The translations under genes were made by a program, and so were the position numbers. A model generated the notes under the pieces. That model was not told where the DNA came from and searched no databases. It saw only the letters and a program-made list of their open reading frames with translations. From Gari tellinella (Eukaryota > Mollusca > Bivalvia > Cardiida > Psammobiidae): a stretch of 64,000 nucleotides of DNA. The first letter of the stretch is position 1; each line of letters starts with the position of its first letter. This document shows, one piece after another, positions 63,972-64,000 of the stretch. Location: NCBI GenBank assembly GCA_922989275.2, contig OV277863.1, forward strand, positions 19,372,001-19,436,000, read 5' to 3'.

Positions 63972-64000
63972 TAGTAATGAATTTGCACCATGACCAATAT

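Overview
This is a eukaryotic, most likely molluscan (bivalve), nuclear window. It is AT-rich and intron-rich, has short phase-matched exons separated by kilobases, tRNA-derived SINEs, CR1/L2-like LINE remnants, and a very high density of short inverted-repeat elements. A freshwater mussel such as Dreissena would fit the general look, but I cannot confirm a species by eye. There are no bacterial features. All three genes I can support lie on the minus strand.

Region 1 (left edge to about 24.3 kb): a secreted cysteine-rich mosaic protein, gene A. It starts near 21.6 kb with a signal peptide and a short VWC-type six-cysteine module. It continues with a WAP domain (19.4 kb), a second VWC module (9.0 kb), a cysteine-free exon of Q-V-R-P tetrapeptide repeats (7.5-7.8 kb), three more VWC modules (5.6, 4.3 and 2.4 kb) and a 33-base microexon (0.9 kb), then runs off the left end. 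Every internal exon is phase 1-1.

Region 2 (30.3-36.5 kb) and region 3 (49.35-63.0 kb): two head-to-tail paralogues of membrane copper amine oxidase (AOC3/VAP-1 family). Each has the same three-exon design: an acidic cytoplasmic N-terminal exon, a short linker exon, and one large exon with the membrane anchor and whole catalytic domain. The 49-63 kb copy keeps the TPQ tyrosine and all copper histidines. In the 30-36 kb copy the TPQ-precursor Tyr, the Tyr expected to contact TPQ and the first copper-ligand His are all Asn in an open reading frame, so it looks like a pseudoenzyme. Intron 1 of the intact copy (about 10 kb) holds LINE fragments in both orientations and many small elements.

The rest is dominated by MITE-like elements. 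I separate TA-flanked classes (A, B, E, and a Tigger-like one), TTAA-flanked piggyBac-like classes (C, D) and a class F with ATGAGCCGTG ends. Two hairpin modules recur inside them regardless of terminal class. Hairpin I (arms CAAACAG...CTGTTTG, usually with GATCAGACGCC) occurs in A, D, E and, in a looser form, F. Hairpin II (arms CTTAAAGCA.G.TGA..GT) occurs in B and C. Sharing of an internal hairpin between elements with unrelated termini is the most unusual pattern here. Several elements abut exons, splice sites or a stop codon. From 38 to 49 kb I see no gene, only SINEs, tRNA-like fragments and MITEs.
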